DNA of 64,000 nucleotides from Ornithodoros turicata (taxonomy: Eukaryota > Arthropoda > Arachnida > Ixodida > Argasidae), in contig NC_088203.1 of NCBI RefSeq assembly GCF_037126465.1, positions 94,364,668 through 94,428,667 of the forward strand, written 5' to 3'. Every line of letters begins with the position of its first letter. Position 1 is the first letter of the stretch. Position numbers and translations under genes: made by a program. Below, piece after piece: positions 1 through 9,358 of this stretch. The notes beneath the pieces are model-generated. The model saw only the letters and a list, made by a program, of their open reading frames with translations. It was not told where the DNA came from and made no database searches.

Positions 1-81
1 AGAATGACCCTCCACATCATCATCCCATTTGGGTGTGTGTGTGTGTGGTGCAGAGCGTGTTTGCTGTGAAACCGGATGTCG

Positions 82-200
82 TTCCCTTAGAAGCCGGCCA
101 AGGACGCACATTCCCCAGGGCGTCAGTCGTGACGTCGCCCACATCTGTGAGACCGACAACGGCGAGCCCTTTCAGCGTCACCACCGCCACCACCACCACC
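82..200 (+). mobile_element. 5'-truncated tRNA-derived SINE with (CAC)n tail
   Basis: This is the 3' part of the SINE family seen complete at 47760-47993. It starts at the ..TTCCCTTAGAAG.. block, runs through CCCCAGGGCGTCAGTCGTGACG and GGCCGACAACGGC-type sequence, and ends in CACCACC repeats. An 11-bp direct repeat ACCGGATGTCG flanks it exactly (71-81 and 201-211), as expected of a target-site duplication made by LINE-type target-primed insertion. The tRNA-like head is missing. Confidence 0.8.
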
Positions 201-211
201 ACCGGATGTCG

Positions 212-565
212 CTTTGACACCGAACCGGAAGCGGTGAAAACGGCATGTATAGCTTCTGAGTACTGCATCTGATGTATAACTGCTACACTGCTATAACTAC
301 TGTTGTTGTTATAACTGCTAGTTCTACAAGAGGGAACGCCATATTGGCTCCATTAAGTTCGTCTGCTATGTTAATGACGGATCCTGTCTCTAGATGTTCG
401 CTCTTTCTTCTTTATTCGACTACGTTTTTGCGTCGTCCGTGACAACATTGGATAAAGGCCCTCTAAACAAAATCGCAGGTACTGTTACGGTCAACGCGCT
501 GCAGTTCGCTTTGTGAAATAAGTTTGCCTCAGCATACGGTCGTTTTGCGTAGGCGAAAGAGACTG
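212..565. other. Unassigned stretch
   Basis: No exon, RNA gene or transposon signature could be recognised here. It has several short runs of TGTTGTTAT-type sequence and stop codons in all frames. Confidence 0.4.
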
Positions 566-708
566 CACTCTTAAAAATGAACTGCATTTACATAATTGGT
601 ACAAAAAAGTCGTACACATCCTGATTTCAACAAACCACGCGCGAGAACGCTATCACTAGGGACGATGGCTAGGAGCGCGCTATGTGGTGAAGTTCATTTT
701 TAAGAGTG
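566..708. mobile_element. Palindromic MITE, type a, internally deleted
   Basis: The ends CACTCTTAAAAATGAAC and GTTCATTTTTAAGAGTG are inverted copies. The right half keeps the family block GATGGCTAGGAGCGCGCTATGTGG, while the left half has lost the matching block. This belongs to the MITE family that fills 23.8-38 kb and 44-46 kb. Confidence 0.8.
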
Positions 709-923
709 TGCGTTCCACTGGCGTGTCAACAAGATGCCGCACAGTTGCAGATTTTGTCCAATGGGAGCGCGGTGCTCTCAAGGTTGCAGGACGGCTGTCG
801 GTATAGTGCCGGGGAAAAGGAACGCAATACTCTGAGCGAAGCTGTTCAGTGACTCTAGGCTGGTTGAAAGAGCCAATAAGACCATCAAGCCGATAACCCG
901 CTGCTAACAGCTAATGGAGAAAA

Positions 924-1482
924 ATGGCCGGATGTACTGCTGTAACGCTACATGTACTTGCTATATACAATGCCGGTTATCAGGACACAACGCGGTACTC
1001 TCCCGTCTACCTGGTGTACGTGCGGGATGCAGTTCAGCCTCTCGATGAGGTTGTAGTGCACAGCCCAAGACAGCTGGCTGAACTCCATGATGCGTCGACG
1101 TTCCACAGGTTCGAGAAAATCTTACGAAAGCACGTCAACTCGCAGGCAAACACATAAAACTGGCACAAGAGAAGCAGAAGCGTGTCCGGGAGTAGCCAGT
1201 CTCGCGTAGCTTGGGACTGACATCCCCCCTTTTTCCTTTTTTTTTTTTTTACAAATCAATCGATCAACCAGAAGCGCCTCTCCGACAAGCATCGGATTGA
1301 TGTGTCATTAGAGAGGGATCAACTTATGCTTCTGAAGATAATATCGGTTGTCGTAAAGAAAAGAGGCGTCTACGAAGGTTTGTGTCGAAACTTTCCCCGA
1401 TAAATTATGAAACTGAGTTGCGTAGCAGTGGTGTACGAGAGGTTGTGTTTGTTGCAAAACTGAAGCCTTACGTCCCAGCATC
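924..1482 (+). pseudogene. Ty3/gypsy integrase C-terminal relic
   Basis: Positions 939-1070 read as the end of a gypsy integrase core: YNAGYQDTTRYSP followed by VYLVYVRDAVQPLD, matching the usual YN..xQ.TT..SPF.L.YGR.P..P.D pattern. After a stop at 1155-1157 the downstream part of the same protein reappears at 1391-1482 (NYETELRSSG..VFVAKLKPYVP, the conserved ..NYEV...VHVSRLKPY.. tail). Stops and frame changes make it a pseudogene. No LTR is visible next to it. Confidence 0.75.
1165..1265 (+). repeat. Decayed non-LTR 3'-UTR-like block with T run
   Basis: AGTAGCCAGTC..GGGACTGACATC followed by a long T run closely resembles 4890-4945 (AGTAGCCAGTTCTGACTGGG..GGGACTAACATCTCC), which ends in a (AATCC)n tail. 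It is probably the 3' end of the same non-LTR retrotransposon family, although it overlaps the gypsy relic region. Confidence 0.45.
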
Positions 1483-1606
1483 TAGCAGAGCTACCGCACT
1501 TGTGATTTATTGCGATTTTCACTGGTATAATTATGTCTGATTAATTAATGCATTATGTTTAATGCATCTCATTTACAGACATCGGGTGGACACTATTTTA
1601 GTGCAT

Positions 1607-1955
1607 ATGTAAAACCCCGAGACTAGGGAACACGAAAGGACAGACACAAGCACGAAGTCTCAAACACAGCTGAAAATTTTACTTCACATACAAGAATTAT
1701 ATACAACCAGAGGGAAGGGAACAACCAGTTGAGGACAAAAAGGGTCAGTTCGGGAGAACAAGACGTCTGCTCAAGGCAGGACCGAACTGACCCTTCCGAA
1801 CTGTTCCCCCGAACTGACCCTTTTTGTCCTCAACTGGTTGTTCCCTTCCCTCTAGTTGTATATAATTCTTGTATGTGAAGTAAAATTTTCAGCTGTGTTT
1901 GAGACTTCGTGTTTGTGTCTGTCCTTTCGTGTTCCCTAGTCTCGGGGTTTTACAT
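1607..1955. mobile_element. Near-perfect 349-bp palindrome (foldback MITE)
   Basis: The left arm, starting at ATGTAAAACCCCGAGACTAG, is repeated as its reverse complement ending CTAGTCTCGGGGTTTTACAT, with almost no differences over about 150 bases. A short asymmetric centre lies near 1755-1800. The arms include TTTTACTTCACATACAAG and GGGTCAGTTCGGG. The near identity of the arms implies recent origin or recent gene conversion. A transcript would form a very long hairpin. No transposase is encoded. Confidence 0.85.
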
Positions 1956-2769
1956 TATGCATCATCTTCGCCAGCTCGCTTGCTTCCTAGCCATTTTTTC
2001 ACTATTTTAGTCCCCGCCATGTGCAATAAGACCAGGGGAGAGGAGGATGAGAGTGTCTCGTTGAGGGGCGCGTGGACCACCATCTACCATCTCTCTACCA
2101 TATACCTTACAGATTATTTAGCCGTTTTCAGAACTCAGTATGATCTTGTACTTTGCTGAAATGTGCCTCTCAGCGCCCTCGGCGTAACTTACTTTCTTTT
2201 TCATTTCTGTGTCTGCTTACATACGACTTTCTTTCTGAGCACTGAGCAAAGGATGTAAGATAATAAGTATCAAGCACTGTTAACAACATTCAAGTCTACA
2301 AGTTTTCGTTTGCGGCTGTTTATTATGCAGCGTGTCAACGTGTCCTGTATTAACACACAGCCTAAGTGTTCTGGAGCAGCTGGCTGCAACGACTGTATCT
2401 TTACTGTTCTCTTTCCTTCTTTCTCTCTATCTCTGTATTTTATGAATCGTGGCCCTGGAAACGTCTCGCGAATGGGCAGGAAAACCTCTTCTTCTTTTTT
2501 TCATTTCGAAGCCTGCCACTTTTACTAGTGAAACTAGTAGCGGGCTTGGTTAAACGCCTGCTGCTTGTTACTCAACAAATTACTCCGAAGTGCACGTACT
2601 CTTTCTGTATGTAATACAACTTCTCTGACTAATTCGCAGCGAGGGCACTTCGAGAAGATTACGGGTAGAAGATTCTCTTGTCCCTAACCCGCTGACGATG
2701 GCCTTCTATTTCGTTTGCAAACACTAGAACTGGCATTCAAGCTAATTAGATCAAGCCGGCTCCTACTGT
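1956..2769. other. Unassigned stretch
   Basis: Pyrimidine-rich DNA with short open frames only. No homology I recognise. Confidence 0.4.
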
Positions 2770-3363
2770 ATGGCTGCGTTCCGCGAAGCAAACAAAGAAA
2801 AACTCGGAGTTTCTTTTTCAAACACGGAAAAAGGAGAACGCATCGCCGACCTTGGCCCCATTCCTATTTCTATTTGCATGACTGACCTTTCTGATGACAG
2901 TGCATTTGTCTCGAGGTCTCCTGAAAGAATAGAAAGCAGACGGAAAGCTGCTCGCTTGATTGCTGGGCTGCCCATTTCGGGCGCATGCAAATGCAGGTGC
3001 AAAAAATTCACGAGGCTCGTGCAAACTCGACCGAGCAGCTTCTCACAAGCCTGTGGTTTTTGTCGTTTACCCAAGACTGAATGTACTTGCTCCGGTACTA
3101 CACTTATGCAGAATCACCTTGCTTCTTGTTCAGATAACCGAACGTTTCTTGAAATGTACGAGCACACGTGTAAATCATTTAGTTTGCGATGTTTCGTGCT
3201 TAGCTTGATCGGCTGGCATTCGGTGCAACGAGGAGGTAGATTTGGCGTCGGCTGCGGCCCACCATATCTGCAGAGCCGTGCCCATTATCCTCTCAAACGG
3301 AGATGGACACTTCTACTTGTCTGCGTTGGTGTCACCCTTGGCCCGCCATCAATGGCGCCATGA
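2770..3363 (+). CDS. Uncharacterised Cys-rich reading frame, doubtful
   Basis: An open frame of 197 codons begins with MAAFREANKEKLG and has a Cys-rich stretch (CKCRCKKF near residues 75-82, CGFCRLPKTECTC near 94-106). I do not recognise a family. The residue mix is not obviously random, but no splice sites, promoter or conserved domain support it, and the 3' half reads like non-coding sequence. It may be an exon, a transposon fragment or chance. Confidence 0.15.
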   Translation: MAAFREANKEKLGVSFSNTEKGERIADLGPIPISICMTDLSDDSAFVSRSPERIESRRKAARLIAGLPISGACKCRCKKFTRLVQTRPSSFSQACGFCRLPKTECTCSGTTLMQNHLASCSDNRTFLEMYEHTCKSFSLRCFVLSLIGWHSVQRGGRFGVGCGPPYLQSRAHYPLKRRWTLLLVCVGVTLGPPSMAP

Positions 3364-3489
3364 CATCACTCAATGGGCGCTCCACCATGTAGTGGACACG
3401 TCAGTATCATTTAAGATCGTTTAAGGAAGCCAGGTGGCTTCCCACGCAGCTTTACGTCACTTCTGCGGCGTCTACGACTCAACGTCGCC

Positions 3490-3765
3490 TTCACCCCTGT
3501 ATTCCGGGTTAAGTTGGGTTGCAGTAACAGGGAGCTGTGCCCAGCTTATTGCCATACCTCGGCTACGATTCCCCATATCATCAAGTACTGTGACCGGTAC
3601 ACGTGTGAACGACGTGTGTCTCGACGCCAACTTGAGCTCCTTGACCATAGACCATTCGGCTTGTCCAAAGTACTTGACCCATGGAGCTCCCCTACGCATC
3701 AGCGCTGTGCTCTTCGCTCCCGTTTTGCTTTCGTGCAAGCCACTGGCATCCCCGAAGAGCTCTAA
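3490..3765 (+). pseudogene. Non-LTR retrotransposon ORF2 C-terminus
   Basis: The frame ending in TAA at 3763-3765 reads HIIKYCDRYTCERR, then RQLELLDHRPFGLSKVLDPW, and ends ATGIPEEL. This is the Cys/His-type tail common to arthropod LINE ORF2 proteins (E.HIL..C..Y...R, RPF.L..ILG.W, FL..TGL). Only the last ~85 codons remain here and the upstream RT is not visible. The following ~150 bases (3' UTR, with GTGGGGTAGGGTCCCGCGG) look like the rest of the element's 3' end. Confidence 0.7.
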
Positions 3766-3915
3766 ACAGAACTCCGACCCGTCTTCGCTTCGCGCTCACC
3801 ATTAATTCATCCTCTCATATTGACCTCCGTGAAGTGGGGTAGGGTCCCGCGGCTACCACGGGGAAACATTCAATTTCATCATCACTTCTTCTTCGTTTAT
3901 TATTGTTGTTGCTGT
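3766..3915 (+). repeat. 3' UTR of the LINE fragment
   Basis: This follows directly on the ORF2 stop and ends in a T-rich stretch with TTATTATTGTTGTTGCTGTTG. It is assigned only by position. Confidence 0.4.
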
Positions 3916-4442
3916 TGATCAGTTTTCGAGTGTGTTGATCAGTCGAGTTATCTACATTATCTAGTGTCTGAGATACATCAAACATAGATCGCCAAAGCCT
4001 TGAGACACAATGCAACGTTACTCAACAGAAATGCTAGTAACTCGATATGTGAGAGAGAGTGACATTATACTCGAATTTGGCAAATATGTACGGGAGACGT
4101 CTCTCTAGGGAGTGCTTTTTGTTGCCACTATACAGCAACAAAGTGTATTCGATCGCTGCACTATTGCGAGCATGCAAATTTGTGCGCGTTGCTTTTGAGA
4201 AACACAATCTTTTCGTTTATTTCGATTTGTCGAATCGATACACGTTCATGGCTTTAGAAAGAGATCGATGGTACTAATCGATTCGCATCTTGCTTGAAGG
4301 TCTTGCCATTTAGCCACAGTGAAATGAAGCGTTCCTCTGAACTTTCGGTCCGCTGTAACATAAATTCCTTTAGGTGCAAGCAAGTTCAGAATATTATTCT
4401 GTTAGGAAAGCAAGGTTTAGCGATAAGGAAAAAAAAAAAAGA

Positions 4443-4655
4443 AATAGCCGGAGCTCTTTGGCTGCACGTATAGCGTACGTTTGAAAGTGCTCAAACTTCG
4501 CCATGCCCAGTACTGGGCAATCACGTGCTACGTGACCTTCAGACGCCATCCGCTCAAACGTTGCCTGCCTGCGTACTGCTGACGATGGCCCAATAAGGCC
4601 GAAACAGCTGTCCTGTACTGGCATGGCGACGTTTGAGCACTTTCAAACACAAGGT
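4443..4655. repeat. Inverted repeat carrying a hammerhead-like motif (possible Penelope-like terminus)
   Basis: GTTTGAAAGTGCTCAAACTTC and CGCCATGCC near 4479-4508 return as the reverse complement at 4616-4651 (GGCATGGCGACGTTTGAGC, ACTTTCAAAC). The opening AGCCGGAGCTCTTTGGCTGC is repeated at 41673-41695 in front of related sequence. The interior holds the motif described at 4571-4622. Penelope-like elements are known to carry hammerhead motifs in their terminal repeats, so this could be such a terminus, but no PLE protein is present. Confidence 0.55.
4571..4622 (+). ncRNA. Hammerhead-ribozyme-like motif
   Basis: In order: CTGACGA (4579-4585), a GGCC/GGCC hairpin with loop CAATAA, GAAA (4601-4604), CAGCTG (4605-4610) and TC, which gives a GUC triplet with predicted cleavage after 4612. 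The flanks GCGTACTG and CTGTACTGGC can pair as stem I with one T-T mismatch. This matches the hammerhead core order CUGANGA - stem II - GAAA - stem III - UH. Against it, there is an extra U between CUGACGA and stem II, and stem III has no loop, so activity would need a dimer or may be absent. Confidence 0.4.
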
Positions 4656-4884
4656 TTAGCGATAGTATGTTAAGTTCCTGCTTACATTGTGTTCGCACTA
4701 TATCTGACATTGTGCAGTGAGTGTTTCTCGGCGTCGAACGTCTTCCCCTTTCCTTTCCCCCGTTTTCCTTTATGCTTTATCCCGCTACACCCACTCTACC
4801 CCTTTCTTGTTTCCTGTTTTTGGTTGTTTGTTCTGTTTTTCGTAGCTAACCTTTTTCTTTCTTTTTTTTTACCCACAAACGCGT

Positions 4885-4967
4885 TTTGGAGTAGCCAGTT
4901 CTGACTGGGTCGGGACTAACATCTCCATATTTTTCTTTCTTTTTCCAATCCAATCCAATCCAATCCT
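4885..4967 (+). repeat. Non-LTR retrotransposon 3' end with (AATCC)n tail
   Basis: GGAGTAGCCAGTTCTGACTG and GGGACTAACATCTCC are followed by a T-rich run and then four to five copies of AATCC. Short-repeat tails replacing poly(A) are typical of several arthropod LINE clades. A shorter relative (GGGGTAGCCAGCCC) lies at 5250-5300. Confidence 0.55.
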
Positions 4968-5533
4968 GCTTACATTTTGCGGCAGAGAGTTTGACCAGAG
5001 TTCCTCATGCCTTATTTCTGATTGACATGTCTCCTTCTTCTTGCTGGTTACCAGACATTTAGCTACAATTCATTAGTAGTAGGTGAACACATATGGTACT
5101 TTAATAGAACTTAATTGCGAGAGTTTTACAGAGACCAAGTTGTTGAACTTGCTGTGATCACGAATTGATTTCTGGAGCCCACCACTTTATTATCTTTTCT
5201 TTTTTGTTCATGCAGTTATTTCCTTTCGTTTTCCAAATACGAGAACTGGGGTAGCCAGCCCTCATCATCAGCTCTATTTTTATTCTTTATTTCACATAGC
5301 CACACTAAACCACCACTATCACCACAACCGAGAACCCCAACAGCTGCATGCATAACTATAAGTGGCGACTTAGTGATTTTCTAGTGCCAACACAGATGCA
5401 CGTGACAGCCTTCTAGATGGTGACCTTCTTAGAACCAGAACTTTGAAGCAATAACTGAGCAACCCATCAGGAAACGACGGAAAGGGTGCAGGCTAGCTGC
5501 AGGGTGCAGGCTAGCACTTACGTGTGTCGTCTT

Positions 5534-5892
5534 CAGTGGCGTAGCCACGGGGGGGAAATCCGAGGGGAAAATAATATATAAAGGGGGGGGGGGCAGTGTG
5601 ACGATCGCGAAAGTTCTTACAGTTCATGGCGTCTAAGCAGCACTCTTGAATGGTTTTCAAAGTATGAGCTTTTCAAAATCCTTCCAGTTTCGTTACACCA
5701 CCTCATTGGACATGACTGCCTATACATGTAATCGTATTGTGCACGTCCAAATCAATTATTTTCGTTGTTGTTTTTAACCGCATTTTGCGGCGTGCATGAG
5801 TATGTGTGTGTTGTCGCACCCAGGATCAGCGGGGGGGGGGGCGAGTTTTCGTATCGAGCCCCCCCTACCTCGGAGGTCTGGCTACGCCACTG
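5534..5892. mobile_element. 359-bp MITE, TIR CAGTGGCGTAGCCA, 8-bp target duplication
   Basis: The ends CAGTGGCGTAGCCA and its reverse complement TGGCTACGCCACTG (with one difference) bound the element. The 8-bp GTCGTCTT is duplicated at 5526-5533 and 5893-5900. An 8-bp duplication fits the hAT superfamily, but I assign that only tentatively. G- and C-tracts lie just inside the ends. The body (GACTGCCTATACATGTAATC and so on) is shared, in opposite orientation, with the copy at 49775-50240. No coding capacity. Confidence 0.85.
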
Positions 5893-6414
5893 GTCGTCTT
5901 CTGTGTCCGTGTTTTTTGGTCTTCTTCATGAATCCCTCAGGAATTTTTTTCGAATTCAGTGTCATCTGTTTTTTACCAGACTAACATTGTCCAGCAAAGC
6001 ATCCGAAGATAAAAATGTGTCTGATTTTGCTTACTCTGAGGTGCTGGCGTGTCTCTCTCCATTTAGGGCAATGGACCTTTTTTACAACTGCTTATGCGCA
6101 TGCGCTGCGGCGCCGATGACCTTGGGTGCGCCGGACAAGGTTGTCTCCGTGCGCAATAGATGGCGTTGGATGGGAACGGCTGGTAGAGTCACTGTACTGG
6201 GGGAAGAGTATCGCATTCGCTTTCCCCGTGCCGCCGCCTTGCTCATTCGCCGAGGCGCCTCACGTGGTGCGTTTTCCTCCTCTTTGCTTCCAACCTCCCG
6301 CCGGGTCTCCGGGGCATGCAATAGCTGGGACGCATGTGCGCGTACGTTCGTGTGGCGCTCTTGGTGATTTGTACGTGCAATGTATCTCAGAGAGCTGAGG
6401 AACTACGAACAACC

Positions 6415-7330
6415 ATGTCTGGATGTTGTGCTGCAACGGGACAGAGTCAAGGAAAGCATTTTTCTGCATTCCGACGGGCAAAAGTGACGAAACGCGTAGA
6501 TCGGCACAGAACCTGCCGGAAGAACTTCGCGCCTACGAATAGCACACGCTCGAGCGAGGTAAATTTCGTGGCGTGTTTATTTTTCATTGCAGAACCTTTG
6601 CACACAGTACTGAATAACAGTTCAACTGTGCGAAGAACAGCCGTGCGTATCAAAGTAGTGCTTGTTGGATCTTCCCATTGCGTTCCCTGTCCTGCGGTGC
6701 TAACAAAACGTCACTGTCAGGACCACGTCACACGCGACGACTTCGAGGACAAGGAGATTCGAAAGAAGTTGAAGTGGACGGCAGTACGAAGCAGTTTTGC
6801 ATACCGGACACCTACGGGGCTGAGGAAGGCTCCTATCCCCCGTTCTTCGCACGCAGAGTTCTCCGAGGAGTCACCAAAAGACTTGCACACTGAAGTTGAT
6901 GACAACATAGTGTAAGATCAAGGGGCAGTGGAGGATAGTAATGCGTCGAGATATATGTAGATATGCACTATGAAAATTATTGGAACTTATGAAAACCATT
7001 CCTAAATATTGATCAAGGGGCAGTGAAGGATGGTAATGCGTCGAAATATATGTTGATATGCACTATGAGAACTATTGAAACTTATGAAAACTATTCTTAA
7101 ATATTGAGCTGTAATTGTGAGTGAATCAACTTTGCACAGGAAGACAACACCGTCACAAACCAGAGCATCGAGGAATATGCACAAGAAAAACTTGCAGACG
7201 AGTCATGTGATGGTCCTTCGATGAGGTCGCCGTCTTAAAAGAAACGAGCAAAGGCTGAGACGGAAAGTAGTGACTTGAAACTCACGGTCTACTCCTCATG
7301 GAAGATCAACTGCTTGCGTTGGAGCGGGGG
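6415..7330 (+). pseudogene. THAP-domain gene relic (three exon-like blocks)
   Basis: Block A (6415-6558) begins MSGCCAATG and ends RKNFAPTNSTRSSE at a GTAAAT donor. Block B (6721-6909) follows a TGTCAG acceptor and reads DHVTRDDFEDKEIRKKLKW then TAVRSSF. Joined, the order fits the second half of a THAP zinc finger (..F.PT..SR.CS.HF..DDFE......L..AVPSIF), but the Cys expected in SR-x-C-S is missing and the first half is degenerate. Block C (7140-7237, after TTTGCACAG) reads EDNTVTNQSIEEYAQEKLAD and stops at TAA before KKRAKAE. It is a decayed THAP gene or transposase-derived gene. THAP proteins bind DNA through a C2CH zinc site. Confidence 0.55.
6911..7112 (+). repeat. Tandem duplication, ~101-bp unit, two copies
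   Basis: GATCAAGGGGCAGTGGAGGA.. from 6917 is repeated from 7012, followed in each by ATATGCACTATGA and ending TAAATATTGA. The copies differ at about a dozen positions. It lies in the intron-like gap between THAP blocks B and C. Confidence 0.85.
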
Positions 7331-8160
7331 ATTGGAAGAACAATCCACAACACTTTACATGCGCGTGAAAAAACGTTGGCATGCACATAGCCATTGAACG
7401 TTTCAAATAGAAATTTAATTGCGAAGAGACGAGAATAAAACTGGTGGAGATTATTTATGTCAACCTGAAGCTGCACACACGAGCACTATAGTTTTATGTC
7501 CACAAAACAAATGAAAAAAAAAAAACATCTATAGAGCGCAAACGAGACTCGACGATGCCTTTTAGAGGCGAACACGAGCCAACATAATTCGTCTGTTAGC
7601 TACAGAATACAACAAACGATACTGTAGTGACGCTTGTGACCTGTTTCATTAAGTATTAGCCGAGTCCCACCACAGGAAGTCACAAAATGTTTGGTGCACA
7701 GCCGCGAAATCAACGCGTTGTAACACTGACTACAGCTATCCCAACACGCGACCCGCGGCGGCTTGGAAGCAATATGGCTGCCGGAGCAGACGACGCGGAG
7801 CGGTTGCGGTACTCTTCCCCCGGTACAGTGACTCTAACGGCTGGTAGGCTCCTTAACGACGGGACCACAGGAGTGGGAACCAGTGGGGACAACGCGCGAA
7901 TTCGTCTGCCCCGCTCCAAGACCAGTTTTGTCCTTTATGTTACCCACATGGGTTCGTTTTGGCGTGCTCCGAGGGTGGTTCGCCGGAGAGCCACTAGGAT
8001 ATGACGCGAATGTGAAAAAGGTCAATTCGCGCGGAAATCGCACGCTATCACCACCAATTACCTATGTTTGCTAAATAACATATGCGTGTGGTAAATATGC
8101 CTGTGCTGCTGTTGTTGTTGCGTCTTTACTGTCTTGCAATTGACACGAGTCATTAAGCTA
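7331..8160. other. Unassigned; holds a dispersed block also seen at 6130-6215
   Basis: The stretch GCGGTACTCTTCCCCCGGTA..AGTGACTCTAACGGC (7803-7840) is repeated inverted near 6175-6220 (..GACTCTACCAGCC complement), so it is a dispersed repeat. It is embedded in ATGGCTGCCGGAGCAGACGA-type sequence that could be an old exon. I cannot assign it. Confidence 0.35.
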
Positions 8161-8500
8161 ACATAGAACGCAATTCTAACTACACGATGCTTCGAAAACA
8201 TTTATTTCAACCTTTATTAGAGCTGCGCGAATATTCAAAACATCGAATTCGCATCCAATAATTGTAGTAGTGTAGGGATAGTAACAAAATAGTAATAGTG
8301 TGGCAGTAATGTGGTAATATGGTAGTAATGACGCAGTAGAACGCAATTCGAACTACATGATGCTTCGAAAACAATTAATTTCAACCTTTATTAGAGCTGC
8401 GCGAATATTCGAAACTTCGAATTTGCATCCAATAGTTAACGCTACTCGAACAGTATTCGCAAGCGATTTGAAGTATTCGCAGTTGTCAAATGTTTTGCGA
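8160..8500. repeat. Tandem copies of AGAGCTGCGCGAATATTCGAA-type hAT-like terminus
   Basis: AACGCAATTC..ACTACA.GATGCTTCGAAAAC and TTTCAACCTTTATTAGAGCT followed by GCGCGAATATTC occur twice (8167-8240 and 8340-8415), separated by GTAATA-rich filler. The same terminus occurs at 63881-64000. ATTCGAAT-rich ends are common in hAT-like non-autonomous elements. Confidence 0.6.
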
Positions 8501-8943
8501 ATACTTCATTTCTGAAACGTAGTGCAGCTGCTTCGTTCGCGCAATTTCACGTCATGTCTTTAAGACAGAGTCTAACCCAAATGACATTGAGCTGCAGGAG
8601 CATGCAGTGGCAGCCACCCTGCTCCAAGCCTGTTTTTCCTCTCCTTTTTTCTTTCTTTTTTTCCCCTCAGATAATATCTTACTTACATACATCACGTCAG
8701 CAATCGTGGACGAGACCAAGGCAGCCGCGAATATTCGCGTATGGGGAAACGTGTTGTGCAATAGGAGTAGCGACGCGTTGGTTTATGTGCCGACCCGAAA
8801 CGTAATCCTCTGCAACGTCATTCTCATCACCGCGTCTCGCGTCCATCTTCACATAAACGATGTGATGCGAACTTGGGAAGTGGTTTGTAAGTCTAAGGCG
8901 GGAGCGTAGTTAGTGTGCAACATCGAAGAGTGATATCCGTCAC

Positions 8944-9100
8944 CAGCGGCGTAGCCAGAAAAATATTTCGGCAGGGGTTCTGTGGGGGTTATACATGGGA
9001 GAAGAGGATTTCGCTGTTGTCTACTTCTCCTAAATGCATTACCAAAGGTGTGGCGTCGAGAGGGGCCTTGACCCCCCTAACACCCCTGGCTACGCCAGTG
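8944..9100. mobile_element. 157-bp MITE with CAGYGGCGTAGCCAG ends
   Basis: CAGCGGCGTAGCCAG opens it and CTGGCTACGCCAGTG closes it. The interior runs GGCAGGGGTTCTGTGGGGGTT..ACCCCCCTAACACCCC. The termini resemble those at 5534-5892 but the interior differs, so it is a separate subfamily. No clear target duplication. Confidence 0.7.
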
Positions 9101-9358
9101 TCCTTTGTTATCGTGCGGTGTTGTTAAATAATACGGAGACATCGCACGCGCTAATTTCAAGTGCAAAGAAATGTGCTAGAAATAACCAACAACAACGACA
9201 ACAACCGTATTTTGTGATTATGATTGAGGAGTTTGATCGCCAGGGGCGATGCTCTACCCCCATTGCTGGTGGTAATGTGGTGAAATGGAATAACTGTGAA
9301 GCGCAGACTGATTTCTTTGTGAAGAAGACCGCCGGACCCGCTAAAGTTGTAGTAGAGT

